DNA of 64,000 nt from Citrobacter freundii (GCA_003243445.1 QFQQ01000031.1:34354-98353), one strand, 5' to 3'; counted from the first letter of the stretch, positions 49,425-57,395 are shown. A program made the numbers and translations. The notes: generated by a model from the sequence alone, not told the origin.

Positions 49425-49724
49425 ATGTACGTATACGACACCGTTTCTGCCGCCGTGAATGGCTTAAAAGCAAGAGGTTATGTGACTGATTTTAATCTGG
49501 CTGAGAATGGCCTGGTCTGCAGTGATGACAGGTATGACCTGGATGATTTTGAGATCGTGGAAGTGTACCGTTTTGAGGGGAATACCGATCCGGCGGATGA
49601 GGCCGTAGTTTATGCGGTTGACAGCCGCAAAGGAAAGAAGGGCGTGCTGGTGACAGGATACGGAGCTTCTGCTGATGACATGAGCGCCGAGATGGCCAAG
49701 AAGCTGGCTATTGAAAAACATTGA
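49425..49724 (+). CDS. Conserved small protein often labelled phosphoribosylpyrophosphate synthetase
   Basis: A 99-residue acidic protein, MYVYDTVSAAVNGLKARGYVTDFNLAENG, then DLDDFEIVEVYRFEGNTDPADEAVVYAVDSRKGKKGVLVTGYGAS. I recall close relatives throughout Bacteroidota annotated as phosphoribosylpyrophosphate synthetase. The protein is far too short for that enzyme (about 310 residues) and shows no PRPP-binding loop, so the label should not be trusted. No signal peptide; cytosolic. The function is unknown. It is the first gene of a possible two-gene unit. Confidence 0.82.
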   Translation: MYVYDTVSAAVNGLKARGYVTDFNLAENGLVCSDDRYDLDDFEIVEVYRFEGNTDPADEAVVYAVDSRKGKKGVLVTGYGASADDMSAEMAKKLAIEKH

Positions 49725-49748
49725 TCGCTCATTTTTATCCAATCCATT

Positions 49749-50207
49749 ATGAAACAATTGACATCATGTATTCTTGTTGCCGGCCTGTTGTCATTGCCGG
49801 TATTATCCTCCGCACAAAAAGGAAGACGGCAGGCGAAAGACTCGCTTTCACTGACCTGTATTCTTTACAAGGCAAAAGACATTACGCCGAAAGAAGACCG
49901 GGCTGATGGTATGAAAGAACTTAAGCTCGTACTGGCAAGTGATACTGATACTACCGTCAAAGCCGGTATGGATGCAGTGATCAGCAAAGTGCAGCGTGAC
50001 CAGGAAGGTAAATGGGAAGTTGTTTACTATCACCAGGATTACTGGTTCTGGATGAGTGGCATTACGAAAGTAGCAGTCAAACCAAATCAGAAAGTGAAAG
50101 CGGGTGATGCAATTGGTTATAATGAAACAGGGCAGCCGGTCGAGTTGCTGATATATGATTTTGAAACGCCGGTCGATCCGAAGAAATATCTGAAGTGTAC
50201 TGAATAG
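49749..50207 (+). CDS. Exported protein with degenerate M23-like domain
   Basis: A 152-residue protein with a signal peptide (MKQLTSCILVAGLLSLPVLSSA). The C-terminal two thirds follow the course of an M23/LytM fold: LVLASDTDTTVKAGMDAVISKVQRDQEGKWEVVYYH, then ITKVAVKPNQKVKAGDAIGYNETGQP and YDFETPVDPKKYLKC. The zinc-binding HxxxD and HxH residues of active M23 peptidases are absent, so it is probably a binding or regulatory relative, as with EnvC/NlpD-type proteins. Assignment is by pattern only. It lies 24 bases after the 99-residue protein gene. Confidence 0.65.
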   Translation: MKQLTSCILVAGLLSLPVLSSAQKGRRQAKDSLSLTCILYKAKDITPKEDRADGMKELKLVLASDTDTTVKAGMDAVISKVQRDQEGKWEVVYYHQDYWFWMSGITKVAVKPNQKVKAGDAIGYNETGQPVELLIYDFETPVDPKKYLKCTE

Positions 50208-50211
50208 GCCT

Positions 50212-50492
50212 TCTTTGAATCTCTCCGTTGCGCGGCTACCGTGTACCCATGTCTTTTAAGTAATTCGAACGGCGTAAGGCGCCCGCGGATTTCGCAGATT
50301 TGTCTTTCCCGCTATCGAAATAGCATTTTATAAAGGGAAAGTTTCCGTGTCAGCATTCGCGGATTACGCAGATGACAGTCTGTTATCAGAAACTAATCTG
50401 CGAAATCTGCGGGACGTGTCCGCCGGAGGAGGAACCTTACGCCAGCCAAAGTTGTGGGTACACGGTAGGCTGCGCGGAGAGATTCAAAGAAG
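50212..50492. repeat. Family D nested palindrome (D3)
   Basis: Outer arms CTTCTTTGAATCTCTCCG (50212-50229) and CGGAGAGATTCAAAGAAG (50475-50492); next pair CTACCGTGTACCCA with GGGTACACGGTAG; next GGCGTAAGG with CCTTACGCC; inner TTTCGCAGATTT with AATCTGCGAAA. The outer arms start 4 bases after one stop codon and include the last codons of the convergent PrsW-GNAT gene. Confidence 0.9.
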
Positions 50493-51686
50493 ACTTTTCT
50501 CCATTACATAATCATCCATTACATATCCATTCCCGATATCGAGCACCTCATCATAGATCTTTACAAACCCGATCTTTTCATAAAAGCCAACTGCAGGGTT
50601 GTTTTTATTTACGTTCAGCCGGATCGCTGTTCCTCCCTTATTTTTTGCTGCCTTAACAATTGCATCAACAAGAAAGCGGCCCGTACCCCGTCCGTGCTGT
50701 GAAGGAAGCACATAAAGTTTATGCAGTTTGTAAATGCTGCCTTCCAGCAAACCAACCGAAGCAAATCCCACTGCTTCCACGCCATCATACGCCAGCAGGA
50801 ATTCATTTCCATTACGCATTTGACTGGCAAGCGATGTTTCGCTGTACATCGTGTTCAGCATATAATCGATCTGTTCTTTGGAAATGATCCCTCCATAAGC
50901 AGTTGGCCAGATCCGGTATGCCATATCCCTGATCAGCGGAATATCATGTTCGAATGCTTTTCTAAGACTCATGGTCTCCATCGGATTATATGTTTGTTGT
51001 GAAAGTTTACGATGTCTTTTGATATGAATAAAACTCAAACGGATCGCAATGACAAATGATGCAACGGCACCGGCGAGCAATAATCCGTCAGCCACGAAAT
51101 ACGTTACATCCGGTGAATCCCGCAGGAAAAGGAAAAAATCATACAGGCCATGAAACAGGATCGCCCAGAACAAACCCGTAAGCAGCAGCGCCGTTTTATT
51201 ATGCTGTGCAAATTTCGCTTTGCCCGCATGATAACCCATCAATACGCCAAAAGTTGCATGCGCGGGAACAGCAAGGAACATACGGAGCAATGCAACCTGG
51301 TATCCCTGACCTGTTGCTTCCGACTGGAAAACATACATGATGTTCTCCAGCGTGGCAAACCCCATGCTCACCATCACCGCATACACAATCCCGTCCAGCG
51401 GTTCATCAAAACTTTTTCTTGGATAGGCATAGAGGCGTAATGCGAGAAACTTTACCAGCTCTTCCACCAATGCCACCGAAAGAAATGCCTTGACAAAGAT
51501 GCCCCCTATACTTGCGTTGGAAGAAAGCAGCAATCCCTCAATGATCGCAGCAGGTACAACCGCGATCATACCCAGCAAAAAGCTGATGATCAGGTTAAGC
51601 TTTGGCTCTCTGTTATATGCATCCCTGTGAAAGATGAACAGACAAATGGCAATGCCGGGGGCAATGGCCAGCATGAGTAGTTGCAT
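50484..51686 (-). CDS. PrsW-type membrane protease fused to a GNAT domain
   Basis: A 400-residue two-domain protein. Residues 1-225 are a PrsW-like intramembrane metalloprotease with about seven membrane segments and the motifs VEELVKF (EExxK), FATLEN, PAHATFGVLMGYH and LFHGLYDF, the expected metal ligands. A short linker (KLSQQTYNPMETM) leads to residues about 240-400, a GNAT acetyltransferase: LRKAFEHDIPLIRDMA, LHKLYVLPSQHGRGTGRFL (acetyl-CoA loop) and NKNNPAVGFYEKIGF. The frame is continuous without a stop. PrsW proteins are implicated in proteolytic signalling in Bacillus; the role here is unknown. An internal ATG at the GNAT start could allow separate expression. Confidence 0.88.
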   Translation of the reverse strand: MQLLMLAIAPGIAICLFIFHRDAYNREPKLNLIISFLLGMIAVVPAAIIEGLLLSSNASIGGIFVKAFLSVALVEELVKFLALRLYAYPRKSFDEPLDGIVYAVMVSMGFATLENIMYVFQSEATGQGYQVALLRMFLAVPAHATFGVLMGYHAGKAKFAQHNKTALLLTGLFWAILFHGLYDFFLFLRDSPDVTYFVADGLLLAGAVASFVIAIRLSFIHIKRHRKLSQQTYNPMETMSLRKAFEHDIPLIRDMAYRIWPTAYGGIISKEQIDYMLNTMYSETSLASQMRNGNEFLLAYDGVEAVGFASVGLLEGSIYKLHKLYVLPSQHGRGTGRFLVDAIVKAAKNKGGTAIRLNVNKNNPAVGFYEKIGFVKIYDEVLDIGNGYVMDDYVMEKSLL

Positions 51687-51703
51687 GTGCCGGATGTTTG
51701 GTT

Positions 51704-51711
51704 TAAAGATA
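51704..51711 (-). promoter_or_regulatory. Candidate -7 box of the PrsW-GNAT gene
   Basis: Minus-strand TATCTTTA, one mismatch from the consensus, 17 bases before the ATG at 51686. The family A arm begins about 18 bases upstream. Confidence 0.45.
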
Positions 51712-51730
51712 AAAGATAAAAAGGGGAAGG

Positions 51731-52040
51731 TCTCAAAGGTTCCAGGGGTTTCAGAGGTTTCATAGGTTTCATAGGTTCCAGAGGTTCCAGAGGTTTGAGA
51801 GGTTTGGGAAGTTTGGGAGGTTCATCGCAGGTTACGAACCATTTATTTATGATATTTTCTAAAAAATAAGGGTTCAAAAGACTGAACTTTTGAACCCTTA
51901 TTTTAGAAGCAATACGGGTGAGCCAACTTCCCAAACCTCCCAAACCTCTCAAACCTCTCAAACCTCTGGAACCTCTGGAACCTCTGGAACCTCTGGAACT
52001 TCTGGAACCCCTGGAACCTTTGGAACTTCTGAAACCTACC
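51731..52040. repeat. Family A palindromic repeat (A8)
   Basis: Left arm 51731-51826 and right arm 51930-52037, about ten 9-mers each, in mirrored order (GGTTTCAGA, GGTTTCATA, GGTTCCAGA, GGTTTGAGA, GGTTTGGGA). The core is a near-perfect long hairpin, AAGGGTTCAAAAG (51868-51880) with CTTTTGAACCCTT (51887-51899) extended by CTAAAAAAT/ATTTTAG. It follows icd and precedes the PrsW gene. Confidence 0.92.
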
Positions 52041-52047
52041 TACAGCC

Positions 52048-53277
52048 CTATAGCCCCATTTTCTTTTTGAGGTTTGCATCGATCGCATCCAGGAACTCCT
52101 GTGTATAAAGGAAGTCTTTGCCGTGCTCAACTTTTGGTTTGATGGTGAGGGCAAGATCTTTTGTCATTTTGCCTTCTTCCACTGTTTCGATACAAACTGC
52201 TTCGAGTGCGTTGGCGAAATCGATCAGCGGTTGGTTGCCGTCCAGTTTGCCACGGAATGCCAGGCCTCTTGTCCATGCAAAGATGGAAGCGATCGGGTTG
52301 GTAGAAGTGGGATTTCCTTTCTGATGCTCACGGTAGTGGCGCGTAACGGTTCCATGTGCAGCTTCTGCTTCCATGGTTTTGCCGTCAGGCGTAACAAGTA
52401 CCGATGTCATCAGGCCGAGTGAACCGAAGCCCTGAGCAACGGAATCACTTTGTACGTCACCGTCATAGTTTTTACAAGCCCAGACAAAGCCGCCATTCCA
52501 TTTCATTGCGCTGGCAACCATGTCATCGATCAGGCGGTGTTCATAAACGATGCCTGCTTTTTCAAATTGAGCTTTGAACTCGTTTTCATAGATATCCTGG
52601 AAGATGTCTTTGAAACGGCCATCATATTTTTTCAGGATGGTATTTTTTGTAGAAAGGTAGAGCGGCCATCCTTTTGAAAGCGCCATGTTCATACAGCTGC
52701 GGGCGAAGCCTGCGATGCTCTCGTCGGTATTGTACATAGACAGGGAAACGCCACCGCCTTTGAACTGAAATACTTCATGTTCGATCACCTGACCGTCGTC
52801 TCCAACAAACTTGATGGTCAGTTTACCTTTTCCGGGTACCACGAAGTCAGTCGCGCGGTATTGGTCGCCAAATGCGTGACGGCCAACGATGATCGGGCGG
52901 TCCCAGGTAGTAACCAGGCGCGGGATGTTCTTGATCACGATCGGCTCACGGAATACGGTGCCGTCCAGGATATTGCGGATCGTGCCGTTGGGGCTTTTCC
53001 ACATTTGTTTCAGGTTGAACTCTTTTACGCGGTCTTCATCAGGAGTGATGGTTGCGCATTTGATACCCACACCATATTGTTTGATGGCATTGGCTGCGTC
53101 AATGGTCACCTGGTCATTGGTCTGGTCGCGGTATTCCACACCAAGGTCAAAATACTTTATATCAAGATCTACATAAGGGAGGATCAACTTGTCTTTGATG
53201 AACTTCCAGATGATACGTGTCATTTCGTCTCCGTCCAGTTCCACCACTGGATTCGCAACTTTGATCTTTTGGGACAT
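52048..53277 (-). CDS. icd: NADP-dependent isocitrate dehydrogenase
   Basis: A 409-residue TCA-cycle enzyme of the eukaryotic-like homodimeric NADP type, oxidising isocitrate to 2-oxoglutarate. Signatures: VVELDGDEMTRIIWKFIKD, PNGTIRNILDGTVFREPI, GRHAFGDQYRATDF, the metal-binding CKNYDGDVQSD and MEAEAAHGTVTRHYREHQKG followed by TSTNPIASIFAWTRGL. Length is normal. No -7 box was recognised upstream. Confidence 0.97.
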   Translation of the reverse strand: MSQKIKVANPVVELDGDEMTRIIWKFIKDKLILPYVDLDIKYFDLGVEYRDQTNDQVTIDAANAIKQYGVGIKCATITPDEDRVKEFNLKQMWKSPNGTIRNILDGTVFREPIVIKNIPRLVTTWDRPIIVGRHAFGDQYRATDFVVPGKGKLTIKFVGDDGQVIEHEVFQFKGGGVSLSMYNTDESIAGFARSCMNMALSKGWPLYLSTKNTILKKYDGRFKDIFQDIYENEFKAQFEKAGIVYEHRLIDDMVASAMKWNGGFVWACKNYDGDVQSDSVAQGFGSLGLMTSVLVTPDGKTMEAEAAHGTVTRHYREHQKGNPTSTNPIASIFAWTRGLAFRGKLDGNQPLIDFANALEAVCIETVEEGKMTKDLALTIKPKVEHGKDFLYTQEFLDAIDANLKKKMGL

Positions 53278-53336
53278 AGTAAAGCAAGGTTTTTTAGGTT
53301 AATATTTCTTTCCGGTCAGGACAACATAAATTGAAC

Positions 53337-53425
53337 GTTGCCTGCTTTCGCCGGGGCTTCAGCGGACCCTCCTTCGTCTGGTTTAAAAGGGCTCCGCCCG
53401 CCGGAGCTTTGGCGAAGGAGGGCAA
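53337..53425. repeat. Inverted repeat upstream of icd
   Basis: CCCTCCTTCG (53367-53376) mirrors CGAAGGAGGG (53413-53422), with further matches between CTTTCGCCGGGGCTTC and GGAGCTTTGGCGAAGG. It is a different sequence from families A-D and lies in the divergent spacer between icd and the Crp/Fnr gene. Confidence 0.65.
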
Positions 53426-53550
53426 ATCTACAATATATCATGCCCCAATCCAACCAGCATTTCCGCAACCGTTCCCGGAGCCTAAAAAAATCCGGTGGTT
53501 GCTATTGAGAATGCTGTTTTTTTGGTGTAACTTCTCTGGACTAATGGGCG

Positions 53551-54159
53551 ATGCATATGGAAAATGTCAAGATCTTTCTGAATTTCCTTCGCAGGTTTGT
53601 TGCCATTACAGACGAGGAGTTTGAAAAAAGCATCCAGCCTGTACTTAAGGTGCGAAAGTTCAGGAAAAAAGAATTCCTGGTGAAGCAGGGTGAGATAGAA
53701 AACTATTTCAATTTTATTTCCAAAGGGATCATCCGCAAGTATTACAAGACCACCAAAGACGAAAGCAACATTCAGATCTCCACCGAAGGCCAGATCATCC
53801 TCGGTCAGCAATCCTTTCTCAGCCGCAAGCCATCCGAATACTTTGTTGAAGCCATCGAACCATCCATCGTTATTTCCATCCGTCATGATAAACTCGAAGA
53901 GCTCTATTCCCAGTCACGCAAAATGGAACGCCTGGGCCGTCTCGTGATCACGCATATGATGATCATCAGCGATAGCTGGCAAATGCAAATGATCAAGATG
54001 ACGCCGCGTGAACGCTTTCTTGCATTCGTCAATAAGAATCCTGAACTGATGAGAAGAGTACCGCAGAAGTATCTTGCTTCATATCTTAACATCAAACCGG
54101 AAACGTTCAGCAGGTTTAAACATCTGCTGAGGAATAATCCGAATAATATGGCTGCGTAG
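53551..54159 (+). CDS. Crp/Fnr family transcriptional regulator
   Basis: A 202-residue regulator. The N-terminal cyclic-nucleotide-binding-like beta-roll runs from about residue 35 (KFRKKEFLVKQGEIENYFNFISKGIIRKYY) to 115 and the dimerisation helix from 125 to 150. The C-terminal helix-turn-helix is VPQKYLASYLNIKPETFSRFKHLL. There is no iron-sulfur cysteine cluster as in FNR. The effector is unknown; many Bacteroidota carry numerous such proteins. The start could be either of two ATGs two codons apart. Confidence 0.9.
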   Translation: MHMENVKIFLNFLRRFVAITDEEFEKSIQPVLKVRKFRKKEFLVKQGEIENYFNFISKGIIRKYYKTTKDESNIQISTEGQIILGQQSFLSRKPSEYFVEAIEPSIVISIRHDKLEELYSQSRKMERLGRLVITHMMIISDSWQMQMIKMTPRERFLAFVNKNPELMRRVPQKYLASYLNIKPETFSRFKHLLRNNPNNMAA

Positions 54160-54163
54160 GGAA

Positions 54164-54383
54164 GATCGATGTTGGAGGATCGATCTTCGATGTTCGATCA
54201 TCCAACCCGGTTCGAAACTGAAGACTGTGTCAGCCCGGCTCTGGCATTCTTGTCTTGTAGACTAACTTAGGTCGCCCGGCCGGGATGACAGTCTTTGTGA
54301 TTTATCGTGATGAAATGTTTGGATCATCGATCATCGACCATCGACCATCGAACATCGACCATCCAACATCGATCATCCATCAC
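54164..54383. repeat. Family B palindromic repeat (B9) with MITE fragment in its loop
   Basis: Left arm 54164-54202 (GATCGATGTTGGAGGATC and onward) and right arm 54321-54381 of inverted heptamers. A MITE fragment (54232-54290) occupies the core. It lies between convergent genes. Confidence 0.87.
54232..54290. mobile_element. Fragment of the MITE-like element in the B9 loop
   Basis: Contains AGCCCGGCTCTGGCA, an ACTTAGGTCGCCCGGC stretch and the GGCCGGGATGACA arm, matching the right half of the complete copy (57170-57225). Terminal repeats are missing. Confidence 0.7.
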
Positions 54384-56263
54384 AGGTTGACCACCAGCAC
54401 CGGTATCTTCAACTCATGCCTTACCGTATTGATCGTTTCTCCATAAAGCAGGTCCTTTATTCCGCTATGTCCATGCGCGCCGATCACCAGCATGCCCGCC
54501 TGCGAGTCATTCACAATTCTTACGATCTCTTTGGCCCTCGCACCAAAACCGAGTTTTGCTTCGGCAGCGAAGCCCCGGTCGCGCAACTGCTGCGCATAGA
54601 ATTCAAGATGCTCCTTGTCTTTTTCGGTTTCGAGATCATCACTGTCGTGTTCATAGATCCGGGCTGAAACACTTTCCACAACATGGACAAGTACATACTT
54701 TGTATTCGGGCGTCCCTGACCTAATGCATGGGATAATAGCTTCTGATCGTTCTCACTGAAGTCCAGTGCGACAGCCACCGTTAAATAGGTCGGCGCTTCC
54801 AGTGAATGCAATGCCGTTGCCTGCGGATGCAATTGTACCTGCACATTTGTCCATCGTTTTTTTAGCAAAGGATAAACGATGGAGATGATCAGCAGGGTGA
54901 TAAAGATCAGCGCAGCGATCACCACGGAAATCTTACCGATGACGTGCCCGGGCTGCGCGAAAAGATCAGCGGCCTGGCTTGATACCATGCTGAGATTAAG
55001 ATATACCAGTATCGCAGTGATCAGCCATGCGGCGATCTGTACAATAGGCTTTATCGCAAATACCCCCATTGTCCTCTTATCGCTCACAAAATGTATCAGC
55101 GGGATGATCGCAAAACCAAGCTGAAGACTCAAGACTACCTGGCTCAAGATGAGGAGTTGATCGATGTCTTCTTCGCCGTTCACAAGGATCACCACCACTG
55201 CGGGAATGATAGCGATCATCCTCGTCAGCAATCTCCTCATCCATGGATTGATGCGAAGACGCAGATAACCTTCCATTACGATCTGTCCGGCCAGTGTGCC
55301 CGTGACGGTTGAACTTTGCCCCGCAGCGATCAACGCAATGGCAAAAAGAGCAGGAGCGAGTTTTGACCCCAGCAACTGATCAAGCAGGAGGTGTGCGTCT
55401 TTTATTTCAGCCACATCCGTACGCCCTGATTTAAAGAATACAGCGGCTGCTAGAACAAGAATACCGGCATTGACAAGAAAGGCCAGATTCAAAGCAATTG
55501 CACTATCGATAAAATTTAATTTCAGTGCCCGCTTTATGCCGTCATGATTCCGTTTGATCTTTCTTGTTTGCACCAGCGCAGAATGCAGGTAAAGATTATG
55601 CGGCATCACCGTTGCTCCTATAATACCGATTGCGATATAAAGCGCGGTATCATTTGGTATATGCGGAACAAAACCGGCCGCGACTTCACTGAGGTTTGGC
55701 TTTGCCAAGATGATCTCGATCAGAAAGGAACCTCCGATGATGAATACAAGACCAACAATAAACGCCTCCATCTTTCTCATGCCGAGCCGTTGCAACAACA
55801 ACAGCAGGAATGTATCCAGCACGGTGATCAGCACGCCCCATAAAAGCGGAATGCCTGTAAGCAATTGCAAACCGATAGCCATACCCAGCACTTCCGCAAG
55901 GTCCGTGGCTGCAATGGCGATCTCGGCCAGTACGTATAAGGCAAAGTTGACTGATTTAGGATAGACCTCTCGATTGGCTTGCGCGAGATCGCGCCTGCGT
56001 ACAATGCCAAGCCTCGCGGAAAGACTTTGTAATAGCAATGCCATCAGGTTACTCATCAGCAGTACCCAGATCAGCGTATAACCAAACTGGCTGCCGCCGG
56101 CAAGATCAGTGGCCCAGTTACCCGGGTCCATATAGCCGACGCTTACAAGATAAGCGGGTCCAAAGAAGGCGAAGATCCGCCGCCACACAGGACGATTGGC
56201 GGCCGTTGTGTCTACTGACTCATGTACTTCGCTCAGCGAAATGTCCGGATGTTGTTTACTCAT
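54380..56263 (-). CDS. mntH: Nramp-type divalent metal (Mn/Fe) transporter with C-terminal USP domain
   Basis: A 627-residue protein. Residues 25-450 form an Nramp transporter with eleven or so membrane segments and both metal-site motifs, GYMDPGNWATD and MPHNLYLHSAL. It imports Mn(II) or Fe(II) with protons. Residues about 485-627 are a universal stress protein domain (YLTVAVALDFSENDQKLL, VIGAHGHSGIKDLLYGETINTV, IPVLVVNL); its nucleotide motif G-x2-G-x9-G is followed by Glu instead of Ser/Thr. The gene overlaps the upstream mntR by 8 bases (ATGAGTAA), so the two are co-translated and the regulator probably controls the operon. Confidence 0.94.
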   Translation of the reverse strand: MSKQHPDISLSEVHESVDTTAANRPVWRRIFAFFGPAYLVSVGYMDPGNWATDLAGGSQFGYTLIWVLLMSNLMALLLQSLSARLGIVRRRDLAQANREVYPKSVNFALYVLAEIAIAATDLAEVLGMAIGLQLLTGIPLLWGVLITVLDTFLLLLLQRLGMRKMEAFIVGLVFIIGGSFLIEIILAKPNLSEVAAGFVPHIPNDTALYIAIGIIGATVMPHNLYLHSALVQTRKIKRNHDGIKRALKLNFIDSAIALNLAFLVNAGILVLAAAVFFKSGRTDVAEIKDAHLLLDQLLGSKLAPALFAIALIAAGQSSTVTGTLAGQIVMEGYLRLRINPWMRRLLTRMIAIIPAVVVILVNGEEDIDQLLILSQVVLSLQLGFAIIPLIHFVSDKRTMGVFAIKPIVQIAAWLITAILVYLNLSMVSSQAADLFAQPGHVIGKISVVIAALIFITLLIISIVYPLLKKRWTNVQVQLHPQATALHSLEAPTYLTVAVALDFSENDQKLLSHALGQGRPNTKYVLVHVVESVSARIYEHDSDDLETEKDKEHLEFYAQQLRDRGFAAEAKLGFGARAKEIVRIVNDSQAGMLVIGAHGHSGIKDLLYGETINTVRHELKIPVLVVNL

Positions 56264-56918
56264 CGTATTTCACAAAAATGTTTTTCGCCAGATCCCCGCT
56301 GATCGTTGTAGCGGGTTGCTGGCGGAGTTTTATCTCCAGTGACTGGTCAAAGCTGAAACGCTTTTTTATTTCGAGCTTTGTTCCGATCCCGATCTTTTTA
56401 TGGCTGAGCAGTTCAAGCATCTCAGATGACTGATCGCTTACATAACAAACTACTCCTGGCTTATTCAACGGCAGTTCGGTAAGCGCAACCTGTTTACCGG
56501 CCTCGATCTTTCCATTCGCGTCCGGAATAGGATCTCCATGCGGATCATAACGGGGAAAGCCGAGGAATTCATCCAGTTTATCGATCAGTTTTTTGCTGCT
56601 GACGTGTTCGAGATCCTCTGCTACGGCATGCACTTCATCCCAGCTGAACTTCAGTTTTTCTGCCAGGAAATATTCCCACAGGCGATGTCTTCGGATGATC
56701 AGCAATGCAAGTTTTTTCCCATCAGCCGACAACCGGAACCCCTTGTACGCCTCATAATGCACCAGCTTCTTTGTGCGAAGCTTCTTCATCATGTCTGTGA
56801 CAGACGCAGGCCTTGTTTCCAGCTCAGCGGCCAGCTCATTGGTGGTCACCGGGCCATCCTTCTGCAAATGGTAAATTGCCTTGATATAATTCTCTTCACT
56901 GGTCGAATAGTTTAGCAC
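56256..56918 (-). CDS. mntR: DtxR/MntR family metal-dependent regulator
   Basis: A 220-residue repressor: N-terminal winged helix (YSTSEENYIKAIYHLQKDGPVTTNELAAELETRPASVTDMMKKL), a dimerisation/metal domain (LAEKLKFSWDEVHAVAEDLEHVSSKKLIDKLDEFLGFPRYDPHGDPIP, with the conserved E-x2-H and DPHGxPIP) and a C-terminal FeoA/SH3-like domain (VVCYVSDQSSEMLELLSHKKIGIGTKLEIKKR). It is the first gene of mntR-mntH. A palindrome over its own -7 box is a likely operator, indicating autorepression with metal bound. Confidence 0.94.
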   Translation of the reverse strand: MLNYSTSEENYIKAIYHLQKDGPVTTNELAAELETRPASVTDMMKKLRTKKLVHYEAYKGFRLSADGKKLALLIIRRHRLWEYFLAEKLKFSWDEVHAVAEDLEHVSSKKLIDKLDEFLGFPRYDPHGDPIPDANGKIEAGKQVALTELPLNKPGVVCYVSDQSSEMLELLSHKKIGIGTKLEIKKRFSFDQSLEIKLRQQPATTISGDLAKNIFVKYDE

Positions 56919-56928
56919 GGCTAAAATA

Positions 56929-56950
56929 TTTTTTAGGCAAATCTAAAAAA
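56929..56950 (-). promoter_or_regulatory. mntR promoter with overlapping palindromic operator
   Basis: TTTTTTAG, six bases, CTAAAAAA is a perfect 8-bp inverted repeat. On the minus strand its centre is TAGATTTG (56938-56945), a perfect -7 box, about 20 bases before the mntR ATG. A repressor bound here would block transcription start directly. Confidence 0.7.
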
Positions 56951-56973
56951 ATAGTTAGAGAAAAAGAAGGGGA

Positions 56974-57395
56974 GGGGAGGTTTCAGGGGTTTAATAGGTT
57001 TCATAGGTTTAATAGGTTTAATAGGTTTGAGAGGTTGGTGATCTTACAAGTATAGAATGCAATGTCGTTTAGTTAAGAAGCAAAGAGTATGTCATCCCGG
57101 CCGGGCAACCTAAGATTACTTTCTACTGTCGGGCTGCCAGAGGCGGGATCTCCGCAATTGAGGGGCTCCCGGCTCTGGCAGCTTCAAATTTGCATCAAAC
57201 ATTAGGTCGACCGGCCGGGATGACAAAGCGTTGAAGCTTTAACTAAACGACATTGGTATAGAATGGATCAGTTAGTGATAACCTGTTAACGTGATCAGAT
57301 GTTTATCTTTTGTCATTTACGTGAAGCCTTCCAAACCTATTAAACTTATTAAACCTATTAAACCTATGAAACCCCTGAACCCCACCGAACTCCAA
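56974..57395. repeat. Family A palindromic repeat (A9) with a complete MITE in its loop
   Basis: Left arm 56977-57037 (GGTTTCAGG, GGTTTAATA, GGTTTCATA, GGTTTAATA, GGTTTAATA, GGTTTGAGA) and right arm 57326-57388 in mirrored order. The core would be about 100 bases without the inserted 196-bp element and its target duplication. It lies between divergent genes. Confidence 0.9.
57060..57255. mobile_element. Complete 196-bp MITE-like element
   Basis: Terminal inverted repeats are perfect over 17 bases (CAATGTCGTTTAGTTAA and its complement at 57239-57255). A second inverted pair is GTCATCCCGGCCGG (57091-57104) with 57211-57224, and an inner pair is GCTGCCAGAG (57133-57142) with CTCTGGCAGC (57173-57182). 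The 10-bp direct repeat GTATAGAATG flanks it exactly (57050-57059 and 57256-57265), as expected of a target-site duplication. There is no coding capacity, so a transposase must act in trans. Confidence 0.9.
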
